Assembly: GCA_028684915.1 (NCBI GenBank)
Contig: JAQUEZ010000026.1
Location: 1 to 49,864, forward strand
DNA from: Desulfobulbus sp.
GTDB lineage: Bacteria; Desulfobacterota; Desulfobulbia; Desulfobulbales; Desulfobulbaceae
DNA length: 49,864 nucleotides
Direction: 5' to 3'
Shown here: piece after piece, positions 1 through 8,073 of the stretch
Numbering within the stretch: position 1 is the first letter of the stretch
How the letters are laid out: each line of letters starts with the position of its first letter
Position numbers and translations under genes: made by a program
The notes under the pieces: generated by a model
The model's input: the letters and a program-made list of their open reading frames with translations, nothing else
What the model was told of the DNA's origin: nothing
Databases searched by the model: none

Positions 1-351
1 TGCCTTGCACCTCCGGCACCTTGCAATCGCTTATGCGCTGATAAACGGTGCCTTTGGGGTCCCCCCGTGATCGATTACAATAATTGAGCCGTTTGTGGCC
101 GGTTGAATATCGATCGCAATTCTCTTCTTCCTTTTGGCTGCATACGATTAAAACGCGAGGCAAGGAATCGCCTTCTTAAAGCAGGATTAATGCCATGGGC
201 CCGCTTAAATAAATGCCAGTTTTCTGGTGAGTTGGAAAAGGGCTGTTTGGGGATTTTTCAAATTGAAACAATGTAGAGTGGAGATTGTGTCAATGTGAAA
301 CCTGATGGCGTCGCAGCTCTTTTCTTTAAACGCTGAAGCCCAGGGAGGATT
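1..351. other. Intergenic or gene-free window edge
   Basis: No convincing coding region, RNA gene or strong terminator was found here. All frames are short and interrupted, and no Shine-Dalgarno-plus-start combination stands out. The heptamer CCTTGCA occurs twice in the first 26 bases, which is probably chance. The stretch lies downstream of the last gene of the minus-strand chemotaxis operon, so it should contain that operon's transcription end, but I cannot point to a hairpin with a T-run. Confidence 0.5.
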
Positions 352-1125
352 TCAAGGCTCCTGGTGGGAGCGATTGTGACGGCGAAAAAGGGTGAGGAGC
401 AGGGTGAGTTCCCGCAGGGTGATCAGGTCCTTTTCCACCAGAAGAATGCCGAACTTTTTTTGCTGGCGCCGTTGCTGTCTGAGTAGGGTCAGGAGTTGCT
501 GTTCACTCAAGATCCCTAAGGCCACCGCTACCTCGCCAAAGGGACGTCGGGAGGTTTTCGCGCCAAGTATCCGGTTGATATCTTCCGGACGCAACATGCC
601 GCAGCGGGTTCCCAATTCGCCACAACGGGGGCGGCCACGTTGTTGCTGCACCAGAATAGAGGTAATCGTTCTCCAGGTGGTTAGGCCACAGTAGTAGAGA
701 TAGTGGCCGAAGAGCAGGGGGCGGTTGGGTAATGGCCCCTGATAAAGACGATCAATGGAGGATGGGGACGAGCGTGGTCGATGGGGCGAGTCAAGAATGA
801 TCGGGGCAATGGTGCGAAGCGAGGGGTAAAAATCCGCAACCTCCGGTTCAACGGCTGGGGAGATTGGCTCCAGGGCAACAGGAGCCTGCCTCTCTCTTTG
901 CTCAAGATAGTGCATCAATACCTGGAAAGCCTGCTGGACCCTATGGAAGTCTTCAATACTTCCGTAAGCGGATGGGTCCCGGCTGTCTGGATGGGTTTGT
1001 CGGGCGCGTTTGCGGAAGACGCTTTTCAGACCGCCCGGTTGCAGATAGTCGAGAAAATCCCGGCCAATGATCACTTCCTCACCAAACAAAAGTCGACAGG
1101 CCTGAAGCAGGGTCAGTTCATTCAC
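352..1125 (-). CDS. J-domain protein with three MshEN-like C-terminal repeats
   Basis: This 257-residue protein starts at GTG (1125); no in-frame ATG lies nearby. Residues about 3-75 resemble a DnaJ J-domain, with basic helix II followed by the HPD signature at residues 45-47, so an Hsp70 partner is expected. Residues 80-165 are proline-rich and unrecognised. Residues 167-247 hold three consecutive 24-residue units with the pattern (R/K/P)xG-x6-G-x-(L/I)-x4-(L/I)-x3-L. The second and third are separated by exactly five residues (219-223), as in MshEN/GspE-N domains that bind c-di-GMP. The usual first Arg of the motif is kept only in unit 1. The gene sits 60 bases after cheB and is the last gene of the chemotaxis operon. 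The J-domain call is fairly safe. A role in c-di-GMP sensing or chemosensory assembly is inference. Confidence 0.72.
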   Translation of the reverse strand: MNELTLLQACRLLFGEEVIIGRDFLDYLQPGGLKSVFRKRARQTHPDSRDPSAYGSIEDFHRVQQAFQVLMHYLEQRERQAPVALEPISPAVEPEVADFYPSLRTIAPIILDSPHRPRSSPSSIDRLYQGPLPNRPLLFGHYLYYCGLTTWRTITSILVQQQRGRPRCGELGTRCGMLRPEDINRILGAKTSRRPFGEVAVALGILSEQQLLTLLRQQRRQQKKFGILLVEKDLITLRELTLLLTLFRRHNRSHQEP

Positions 1126-1185
1126 AGACGACTGCAGGCCTTCGGGGGAGGGGCTGGAAACTGCCTTGATGGGGCGGTGCCTGGT

Positions 1186-2259
1186 TTAATCGCATTGGCG
1201 CAGGACCTCCTGGGCAATCCGTTCCAGCGGCATGATTTTGTGCACGCCGCCATGCTTGATGGCCTCCGCCGGCATACCGAAGACCACACAGGTGGCCTCA
1301 TCCTGGGCAATGGTGATTGCCCCGGCATCATACATCTCTTTCATGGACCGGGCACCGTCGTCGCCCATGCCGGTCATGATCACCCCTACCGCATTCTTTC
1401 CCGCATAGCGGGCAGCGGAACGGAAAAGCACATCCACCGAAGGGCGATGGCGAGAGACGAGCGGGCCGTCCTTGATCTCAACATAGTAACGGGCACCACT
1501 TCGTTTGAGCAGGAGATGGTGGTTCCCGGGAGCAATCAGGGCCCGACCCCGGACCACGGTGTCGTTGTTCTCCGCTTCCTTGACCGTAACCCGGCAGATC
1601 GAGTTCAACCGGTTGGCAAAGGCGGAGGTGAAATGTTCGGGCATATGTTGCACAATAACGATACCTGGGGAATCTTCGGGCAGCATCTCAAGAAAAACCC
1701 GTAGGGCCTCAGTGCCACCGGTGGATGCGCCCACCACCACCACCTTTTCCGTGGTTTGCAACATGGCCTTGGTATTGACCGATGATTTGGGTAGGACCGC
1801 ATCTGCAGTGAGTTTTGGAGCGCGCTGAATAGTCTGTTGGTTGATTTTTCGCAACCTGGCCTGTGAGGCGGCCTTCACTGCATCACAGATACGCAATTTT
1901 GATTCTTCGAGAAACTGTTTTGTCCCCACCCGCGGCTTGGTGATGATGTCGACTGCGCCGCATTCCAGCGCTTTCATTGCGCTTACCGAACCGTCCCCGG
2001 TGAGGCTGGAGCACATCACCACCGGAATGGGGTGCTGGCTCATGATTTTCTGCAGAAAGGTCAGGCCGTCCATGCGTGGCATCTCCACGTCCAGGGTGAT
2101 GACGTCCGGTATGACCTCCTTGAGGCGGGCAGCAGCGGCAAAGGGATCATTGGCCGTGCCGACGACTTCTATGTCTGGATCGCTGTCGAGAATCTCGCTC
2201 ATGGTCTGCCGGACAATGGCTGAATCGTCGACAATCAGTACTTTTATTTTTTTGCTCAT
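1186..2259 (-). CDS. cheB: CheB: receptor glutamate methylesterase/deamidase response regulator
   Basis: CheB removes methyl groups from chemoreceptor glutamates after phosphorylation by CheA and so resets receptor sensitivity. The 357-residue length is normal for the family. An N-terminal receiver (residues 1-120) carries DD at 11-12, phospho-acceptor Asp57 and Lys108. A linker leads to the C-terminal esterase with the catalytic Ser in GASTGG (Ser179), the His in VQHMP (His205) and the Asp in GMGDDG (about 301). Its ATG overlaps the stop codon of cheD (ATGA at 2256-2259), which indicates translational coupling. The protein is cytoplasmic and acts on MCPs such as those encoded in this window. 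Confidence 0.96.
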   Translation of the reverse strand: MSKKIKVLIVDDSAIVRQTMSEILDSDPDIEVVGTANDPFAAAARLKEVIPDVITLDVEMPRMDGLTFLQKIMSQHPIPVVMCSSLTGDGSVSAMKALECGAVDIITKPRVGTKQFLEESKLRICDAVKAASQARLRKINQQTIQRAPKLTADAVLPKSSVNTKAMLQTTEKVVVVGASTGGTEALRVFLEMLPEDSPGIVIVQHMPEHFTSAFANRLNSICRVTVKEAENNDTVVRGRALIAPGNHHLLLKRSGARYYVEIKDGPLVSRHRPSVDVLFRSAARYAGKNAVGVIMTGMGDDGARSMKEMYDAGAITIAQDEATCVVFGMPAEAIKHGGVHKIMPLERIAQEVLRQCD

Positions 2260-2843
2260 GCGTCCCCCTTTGTTCCAGAATTGACCCGGGATAACCGCGA
2301 CAGCATTTGTATCTTTCTGTCTTTTTCGCTGGCCATCAACCTTTGTTCAGCCACCTGCATCTGTTCTTTCTGGACCCGTTTGATATACACGTCTCCGGTA
2401 TCGGAGAAAAACACCAATTTGCGTCCCTGTTGACCGCTGACCTCGACCACCGCCGGATTGATGCCCACCTGCTCCAGAGTGCTCAGCGCAGACTGGATGT
2501 TTTGGGCACCGATGGTACCCTGGTCGCGGATGCCCCGCATTTGAGGAAACATATCCGCACCGCCGAAGACCTTGGCCACCAGTTCCTCCAAGGTTATTTT
2601 TTTTTCATGGAAAATATGCACCATATAACGTACTGCCTGGTCAACATATTTTCCCGGCTCCCGCTCTGATCCACGGGGGAGGACCGCATGGCAGATCGAT
2701 CCCTGTCGGGTTCGCGGGGAAAACAGGGTGACCGCAACGCAGGAACCCAGCACCGTGGTCACGGTGGCCGGCCCTTCGGCAATGACGATTTCCCCCGGAT
2801 TGAGGTAAATGGCAACCGCCTTGCGTCCGGAGGGTGGCTTCAT
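2256..2843 (-). CDS. cheD: CheD: chemoreceptor glutamine deamidase
   Basis: CheD-family proteins deamidate specific glutamines of MCPs and can interact with CheC-type or CheY proteins. The catalytic Cys-His pair typical of the family is visible in [11 protein letters not shown] and, about 20 residues later, ICHAVLPRG. The downstream [10 protein letters not shown] segment and the [16 protein letters not shown] strand are also family features. I chose the ATG at 2843; an in-frame TTG at 2861 would add six residues, and neither start has a clear Shine-Dalgarno. The C-terminus extends about 40 residues past the core as a basic tail. The gene lies between the single-domain receiver gene and cheB, overlapping cheB by four bases. 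Confidence 0.92.
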   Translation of the reverse strand: MKPPSGRKAVAIYLNPGEIVIAEGPATVTTVLGSCVAVTLFSPRTRQGSICHAVLPRGSEREPGKYVDQAVRYMVHIFHEKKITLEELVAKVFGGADMFPQMRGIRDQGTIGAQNIQSALSTLEQVGINPAVVEVSGQQGRKLVFFSDTGDVYIKRVQKEQMQVAEQRLMASEKDRKIQMLSRLSRVNSGTKGDA

Positions 2844-2873
2844 TGGAGCGTCATTTGGCAAAGATGATTCAAA

Positions 2874-3269
2874 TCAGGAAATTAAGTGCAATTCATGCAG
2901 TCTTTCAATGAGTTTTATTTTTTCTATCGGTTTGACTAGGTAGGCATCGCACAGGCCGGAAAATGCACTAATAATATTTTGGGGATCATTGAGGGATGTG
3001 GTCATGATGATCTTTGCTCCATTGGTTGAAAAAATATCGTTTGCCTCCTCAATATCACGCATCTCCCGCAGGGCGGAATGACCGTCCATCTCCGGCATCA
3101 TAATATCAAGACAGATCAGGTTGTAGGGCTGCCCCTCTTCCATGGCACAACGAAAGGCCTCGACCGCCTCTCTACCGTTAACGGCGAGATGGAGCGGACC
3201 ATAATCTTTCAGCAATTCTTGCAACAATATCCGACTGGTAAAATCGTCTTCAACGATAAGTGTCTTCAT
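2874..3269 (-). CDS. Single-domain response regulator (CheY-like)
   Basis: A stand-alone receiver domain of 131 residues. The ATG at 3269 is preceded by an excellent AAGGAGCTACA Shine-Dalgarno, so the in-frame upstream extension to 3422 is not used. Acidic residues EDD follow MKTLIV, the phospho-acceptor is the Asp in ICLDIMMPEMDG, the conserved Thr/Ser lies in IIMTTS and the Lys in LVKPI. There is no output domain, so it must act through protein contact or as a phosphate sink for CheA. It lies in the chemotaxis operon between the REC-Hpt gene and cheD, and is distinct from the CheY encoded near cheA. The target is unknown; motor control or a phosphorelay with the REC-Hpt protein are both possible. 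Confidence 0.9.
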   Translation of the reverse strand: MKTLIVEDDFTSRILLQELLKDYGPLHLAVNGREAVEAFRCAMEEGQPYNLICLDIMMPEMDGHSALREMRDIEEANDIFSTNGAKIIMTTSLNDPQNIISAFSGLCDAYLVKPIEKIKLIERLHELHLIS

Positions 3270-3486
3270 TGTAGCTCCTTCTATTCGTATTGATGTTGCG
3301 CCAGTGGCACAATGGTTTGCTCGCCATTTTGCCCTCAAAACCTGGACCCTTGAATATTTATCCATGTCGTAGGCCCATTGCATGGGGCTCAAAGGTCGGT
3401 GGGGGAAGATACAAGGAGACAAGCTGCCGCCTTGTAATGAAACTACAGCATACTCTTACCTCGCTGTCCATTCCGCTGTTCGGGTT

Positions 3487-4320
3487 TCAGGACAAACCCT
3501 GCGGATCGATACCCTTTCCTGAGAGTAATGTGTGCTGAATCCGTTCCTTGAGTACCTCAAACTCTACGTGCAGGGCCGCTAGATGGGCTTGGAGCGTTTT
3601 AAGGTGTCCCAACTGGGCAGATCGCTCCATTGTTTGCGCCACGGCTTTGAGCCGTTCTCCGCCGATGATGGCGGCTGCACCTCTGATAGTATGCGCTTGA
3701 TGGCAGACCGCTTTGGCGTTCCCAGCGGTCAAGCTGGCTTCCAATCGCTCAATTTGCAACGGCATGTCCAGGAGAAATCCTTGGCTGATGGTCGCCGCCA
3801 TCCGCACGTCTCCCATGAGCCGAGCGAACATTCCCTCCTGATCCCAAACCGGAAAGGGTGTAGAGGATTTTTCAATCGCCTGTTCGCAGGGTTCGGTTTG
3901 AGTGCTGTTGGTGTTTTGTTTACTCGGTTTGATCAGCCATTTCTCAAGTATTTGTGCCAACGCCTGGGGAATCACCGGTTTAGACAAAAAATCATCCATG
4001 CCGCATTCCCGGCAACGGTCACGCTCAGCCTGGACGGCATGGGCGGTCATAGCGATGACGGGCACCTGATGATTTCGCACCGTTGACTGTGGATTGCGGA
4101 TCATCCTGGTTGCCTCGTATCCATCTAAAACCGGCATTTGGCAGTCCATGAGCACCAGATCATAGGCAACCGCTGCCAAAGCGGTTATTGCCTCCTGCCC
4201 GTTGGCAACGGCATCTGCCACCAGCCCCATGTTTTCGAGGACGGCAAGGGTCACCTGCTGATTGGTTATATTGTCTTCAGCTAGGAGAATTTTTGCTTTG
4301 TATTGGGTAAGATCGAGCAT
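3487..4320 (-). CDS. Receiver-Hpt two-domain phosphorelay protein
   Basis: This 277-residue cytoplasmic protein pairs a receiver domain (residues 8-130) with a C-terminal histidine phosphotransfer domain (about 180-265). The receiver shows AEDN, phospho-acceptor Asp in LVLMDCQMPVLDGYEATR, and FLSKPV. The Hpt site is the His in QAHTIRGAAA, followed by helical ...GGERLKAVAQ. This is the tail architecture of hybrid kinases of the BarA/TorS type but without a kinase core, so it must take its phosphate from another kinase such as CheA or a hybrid kinase encoded in the window. The ATG at 4320 sits after GGAAGAA. An upstream in-frame extension to 4416 lacks family similarity. The gene lies between cheR and the single-domain receiver gene. 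Confidence 0.88.
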   Translation of the reverse strand: MLDLTQYKAKILLAEDNITNQQVTLAVLENMGLVADAVANGQEAITALAAVAYDLVLMDCQMPVLDGYEATRMIRNPQSTVRNHQVPVIAMTAHAVQAERDRCRECGMDDFLSKPVIPQALAQILEKWLIKPSKQNTNSTQTEPCEQAIEKSSTPFPVWDQEGMFARLMGDVRMAATISQGFLLDMPLQIERLEASLTAGNAKAVCHQAHTIRGAAAIIGGERLKAVAQTMERSAQLGHLKTLQAHLAALHVEFEVLKERIQHTLLSGKGIDPQGLS

Positions 4321-4484
4321 CGCTTCTTCCTGCGTTCCCCGAAAATAGGTCGACCGGACCAGACTCACCGAGACTGGATATTGGGCCGAAAGGTGGTTTT
4401 TCGTTCTCGTGCACAAGCCACGAGAAGGAGATTCTTTGTACTAAAAGGTGGTTGTGATGCACTCCTTTTGAGGTTTGTTACCAG

Positions 4485-5321
4485 CTATGGCTTGCGGTAG
4501 ATGGTTGGCGCTACTTGAACAAAAGGGGTCTGATACCCGTGGAGCGATTCTGAATGGCCAAGGAAAAGATAGCCGCCGGGATGCAGGTAGCGGCTGAATT
4601 TTTGCATCAACCGCTCCTGGGTTTCTTTGTCGAAATAGATAATAACATTGCGGCAAAAAATAATATGCACCATCTCGGGTAAACCAAAATCATCGTCCAT
4701 GAAATTAAGGCGGCCAAAGTGGATTAGGCGTCGTAATTCCGGAGCGATTCGGATCTCCGGGTTTCTCCGATCCTTGCCCCTGAGTAGGTATTTTTTCCGG
4801 TGCATATTGGAAACCGGATCGATCCGTTCCATGGGGTAGACTGCCCTTTTGGCAATACCCAGCACCCGGGTGGATATATCGGTGGCCAGAATCTCAAAGC
4901 GAAATCCGGGCTGGCTCTCCTGAAACTCGGAAAGTACCATGGCCAGAGTGTAGGGTTCCTCGCCGGTGGAACACCCTGCGCTCCAGATCTTGAAAGGATT
5001 GCGGGAACTGAACCGGTGTTGCTGCTGGAGTACGGTAAGGGCCGTGTTGGTTAGGTAGTCGAAATGGCTCGGCTCCCGGAAAAAATCGGTTTTATTGGTG
5101 GTGATCGCATTGATCAGGTGGACCATCTCAACTTCCAACCCTTTAGGGCTGAAGAGAAAATCGCAATACTGGGAGAAGTTGCCCAGTCCCAGGGCCCGTA
5201 AGCGTTTGCCCAGTCTGCCGGTAAGCATGGTATTCTTCGATTCCGGCATCTTGATGCCCAGTTCGTTGTAAATCAGGGAACTGAGCTGATGAAAATCGCG
5301 GCTGTTGAGAATGGCGTCCAT
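4485..5321 (-). CDS. cheR: CheR: chemoreceptor glutamate methyltransferase
   Basis: CheR uses S-adenosylmethionine to methylate MCP glutamates. The 278-residue length fits the family. The N-terminal helical domain (1-85) contains KTDFFREPSHFDYL. The SAM-binding domain shows IWSAGCSTGEEPYTLAM, the Asp of LATDIS, FCRNVIIYFDKETQ and the terminal YLFLGHSESL. GCGGAGTTAAAG precedes the ATG at 5321. The gene is 68 bases downstream of an MCP gene whose product ends in a pentapeptide of the type that tethers CheR, so the two proteins plausibly bind each other directly. Confidence 0.96.
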   Translation of the reverse strand: MDAILNSRDFHQLSSLIYNELGIKMPESKNTMLTGRLGKRLRALGLGNFSQYCDFLFSPKGLEVEMVHLINAITTNKTDFFREPSHFDYLTNTALTVLQQQHRFSSRNPFKIWSAGCSTGEEPYTLAMVLSEFQESQPGFRFEILATDISTRVLGIAKRAVYPMERIDPVSNMHRKKYLLRGKDRRNPEIRIAPELRRLIHFGRLNFMDDDFGLPEMVHIIFCRNVIIYFDKETQERLMQKFSRYLHPGGYLFLGHSESLHGYQTPFVQVAPTIYRKP

Positions 5322-5389
5322 CTTTAACTCCGCTTCAGTGCTTCCCCGGGAGGAGGAACAATGGAAATTCCCGGGGAAGCATCTCCTGG

Positions 5390-7438
5390 TTAGAACCGCT
5401 CAAACTGATCGTCCAATTTGTCGCTGTCGCTGCCCATATCCAGATCCAGTCCTTTAGAAGCGGGGACCTTCCTGACCTTGGACTCCTGCTTGACCAGCGG
5501 CAACGCGGCCTGTTTTTTCTTTACTGGATGGGCAATTTTAGGCGGTGCTTTGCGTACCATGCCGCCGCTGCGGGTATCCACTTTGAAGAAGGACATGATA
5601 TCCTGCAACTGTTCCGCCTGACTGGAAAGTTCTTCCGAGGTAGAGGCCATTTCTTCCGAGGCCGAGGCATTCTGCTGGATGACCTGGTCAAGCTGCATGA
5701 TGGCCCGGTTGACCTGCTCGGCACCGGTGTCCTGCTCCTTGCTGGATGCGGAGATCTCCTGGACCAACTCTGCGGTTCGCTGGATATCGGGGACCATTTT
5801 TGCGAGCATCTCACCGGCCTGCTCGGCCACCTCAACGCTGCTTTCCGAGAGTTCGCTGATTTCGGCAGCCGCATGCTGGCTGCGCTCGGCCAACTTACGG
5901 ACCTCAGCGGCCACCACCGCAAACCCCTTGCCGTGTTCACCGGCCCGAGCAGCCTCAATGGCCGCATTCAAGGCCAGGAGGTTGGTCTGGCGGGCAATTT
6001 CTTCGATAATGGAGATCTTGCCGGCAATCTCACGCATGGCTGAGAGCGTCTTGGCCACGGCCTCGCCACCGGCCTTAGCATCATCGGCACTTTTGATTGC
6101 GATTTTCTCGGTCTGCATCGCATTATCGGCATTCTGACGGATATTTGCCGCCATCTGCTCCATGGAACTGGAGGCCTCTTCGGCTGCGGCCGCCTGCTCG
6201 GTGGCACCCTGGCTCATCTCCTCGGAGGAGGCAGAGAGTTCTTGGCTGCCAGAGGCAACGTTATCGGAGGCGGATTGGACGCTGGACACCACCTCTTTAA
6301 GCTTGTCGACCATGACGTTGAGGGCGCTGGCCAATTGACCGATCTCATCTTTCTGGTTGATATCAAGTGTTCTTGTCAGGTCGCCATCAGCGACGGTCTC
6401 AGCAAACTTAACACCCATGAAGATCGGCTTGGTGATGGCACGGGTGATAAAGAAGGCGATGAGGCAGCCGATAATCACGGCGAGAATCAGGCCAACAATC
6501 ATGACCGTGCTCGCTGTGGTTAGCGCATCCACGGTCTCGGTAGCAATTTGATTGGTTCCCTCCATACCCTTGACCGAAATCTCACGTGAGTCGGCGGTAA
6601 CAGAGTTGCCGATTGCGGTACGGGTTTTTGCCAACTCCTCATTATTTAGCCAGAGGCTGAGGAAGTCGTTCATGGCCTGTTTATATCCCCCAGCAGCCTC
6701 TTCAACATGGCTGAGGTTTTTGATGTCTTCTTCCGAGTGGATAATTTTGCGCAAATCCGAAAATTTTCCATTCATGATGTCAAAATAACTATTGGCATCC
6801 TGGATGATTTTCGGATCCCGGGTTGCCTGTGAACGCCAGGCGGCAATGCGGGCTTGATTGCCAACGGTAATGATTTCATTGATCAGGGTAATTTTGGCCA
6901 TCCGCTCATTGAGTCCGGCAGTCTCTTTTCCAGCCTGGATGTCGCTTGTCATCTTCTGGTATTGACCGGAAAGCAAGATATTACAGTTGTCCATGTACTG
7001 TTTGGCGGAAGCCTCAAGTTGCGCTCGTTGTTGATCCATCTTTTTGTTGATAACAACGGTTTCCTCAACCAGATTTTCATACTCATTGACCGACTTTTCC
7101 GCCTTTTCTGCCGTCGGTTTCAGGGCCTTGAGATTGGGGGATTTGTCTGCGAGATCTTTTGCCTTGGCGAGCCGCTCATGCATTGCCTGAAAATGTTCAT
7201 GGGCGTTGTCGAGAAACGCCTTTTCCCCGGTAAAGCCATAGCCACGCATGGCAAACATGATCCGAAAGCCACTTCGTTCAATTTGGTTGGCAATACCCAC
7301 CTCAGGCACATACTCCTGTTCGAGCATGACGGATTTGGTTTTGACCGTGCCCATGTTGACAATAGCAAGGATGCCGAGCGCGGCGGCAATCGTCAGCAGC
7401 GAGGCAAAGCCGAGGCCGATCTTGATTCCTAATTTCAT
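5390..7438 (-). CDS. Methyl-accepting chemotaxis protein, helical sensor domain, C-terminal tether pentapeptide
   Basis: A 682-residue transmembrane chemoreceptor. TM1 covers about residues 5-30. A long all-helical periplasmic region (about 32-300) follows and resembles a helical bimodular-type sensor. TM2 is near 308-332 ([19 protein letters not shown]), followed by HAMP and the cytoplasmic signalling hairpin with the conserved [20 protein letters not shown] tip. After residue 620 a basic, proline-rich linker leads to the last five residues QFERF. This fits the x-aromatic-x-x-aromatic consensus of CheR/CheB/CheD-tethering pentapeptides. A GAGGAACCACC Shine-Dalgarno precedes the ATG. The gene sits between cheW and cheR and is the most likely cognate receptor of this array. 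The ligand is unknown. Confidence 0.94.
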   Translation of the reverse strand: MKLGIKIGLGFASLLTIAAALGILAIVNMGTVKTKSVMLEQEYVPEVGIANQIERSGFRIMFAMRGYGFTGEKAFLDNAHEHFQAMHERLAKAKDLADKSPNLKALKPTAEKAEKSVNEYENLVEETVVINKKMDQQRAQLEASAKQYMDNCNILLSGQYQKMTSDIQAGKETAGLNERMAKITLINEIITVGNQARIAAWRSQATRDPKIIQDANSYFDIMNGKFSDLRKIIHSEEDIKNLSHVEEAAGGYKQAMNDFLSLWLNNEELAKTRTAIGNSVTADSREISVKGMEGTNQIATETVDALTTASTVMIVGLILAVIIGCLIAFFITRAITKPIFMGVKFAETVADGDLTRTLDINQKDEIGQLASALNVMVDKLKEVVSSVQSASDNVASGSQELSASSEEMSQGATEQAAAAEEASSSMEQMAANIRQNADNAMQTEKIAIKSADDAKAGGEAVAKTLSAMREIAGKISIIEEIARQTNLLALNAAIEAARAGEHGKGFAVVAAEVRKLAERSQHAAAEISELSESSVEVAEQAGEMLAKMVPDIQRTAELVQEISASSKEQDTGAEQVNRAIMQLDQVIQQNASASEEMASTSEELSSQAEQLQDIMSFFKVDTRSGGMVRKAPPKIAHPVKKKQAALPLVKQESKVRKVPASKGLDLDMGSDSDKLDDQFERF

Positions 7439-7500
7439 GGTGGTTCCTCTCTTGTTCAGTTATCGGTTCAACGCTTGAGTGTGTTGTTCAAAATAAAATC

Positions 7501-8004
7501 TCAGGAGACTTCCTGGGGTTGAGCCTCACCTCGTTGGACCTGGGTCAATTCGTCGTTGCTGAAGACCTTGTCGATATCAAGCAGGATGATAAACTCTTCG
7601 TCCCGTTTTCCCATGCCTTTGATAAATTCGGTGTTGAGTTTAGTGCCGATTTTCGGGGCCGGTTCGATCTGGTCCGGTTCGAGTTCGACCACCTCCTGCA
7701 CCGAATCAGCCAGGGCGCCAAGGACGGTAATTTCCCCTTCCATATTGATTTCCACAATGATGATGCAGGTGTTAACCGTCTTTTCCGTCTTTTCCAGGTC
7801 AAATTTCAGGTGCAGATCAACCACCGGTACCACGCTGCCTCGTAGATTGATTACCCCACGCATAAATTCGGGAGTCCGTGGAACCTTGGTGATGTTGGTG
7901 AAGTCCAAGACCTCCCGTACCTTGCCGATGGCCAACCCGAATACTTCATCCTGCAACTTGAAGGTCAGGTATTGGTTCGTCTCGATGTTGTTTGCTTCAG
8001 CCAT
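7501..8004 (-). CDS. cheW: CheW: receptor-kinase coupling protein
   Basis: CheW bridges MCP tips to the CheA regulatory domain in the chemosensory array. The 167-residue protein has the full CheW SH3-like fold: YLTFKLQDEVFGLAIGKVREV at the start, the conserved RTPEFMRGVINLRG loop, VVPVVDLHLKF, and the IEPAPKIG/FIKGMGKRDEEFIILLDIDKVF end. GGGAGAGGCG precedes the ATG at 8004. It is encoded between cheA and an MCP gene. The C-terminal 15 residues are an acidic, Gln-rich extension. Confidence 0.96.
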   Translation of the reverse strand: MAEANNIETNQYLTFKLQDEVFGLAIGKVREVLDFTNITKVPRTPEFMRGVINLRGSVVPVVDLHLKFDLEKTEKTVNTCIIIVEINMEGEITVLGALADSVQEVVELEPDQIEPAPKIGTKLNTEFIKGMGKRDEEFIILLDIDKVFSNDELTQVQRGEAQPQEVS

Positions 8005-8073
8005 AAACGCCTCTCCCTTGTTGTGGTCAGTTTTCCTCAGATTTTAATGCGTTATAACTTTTTTTGCGGGAGG

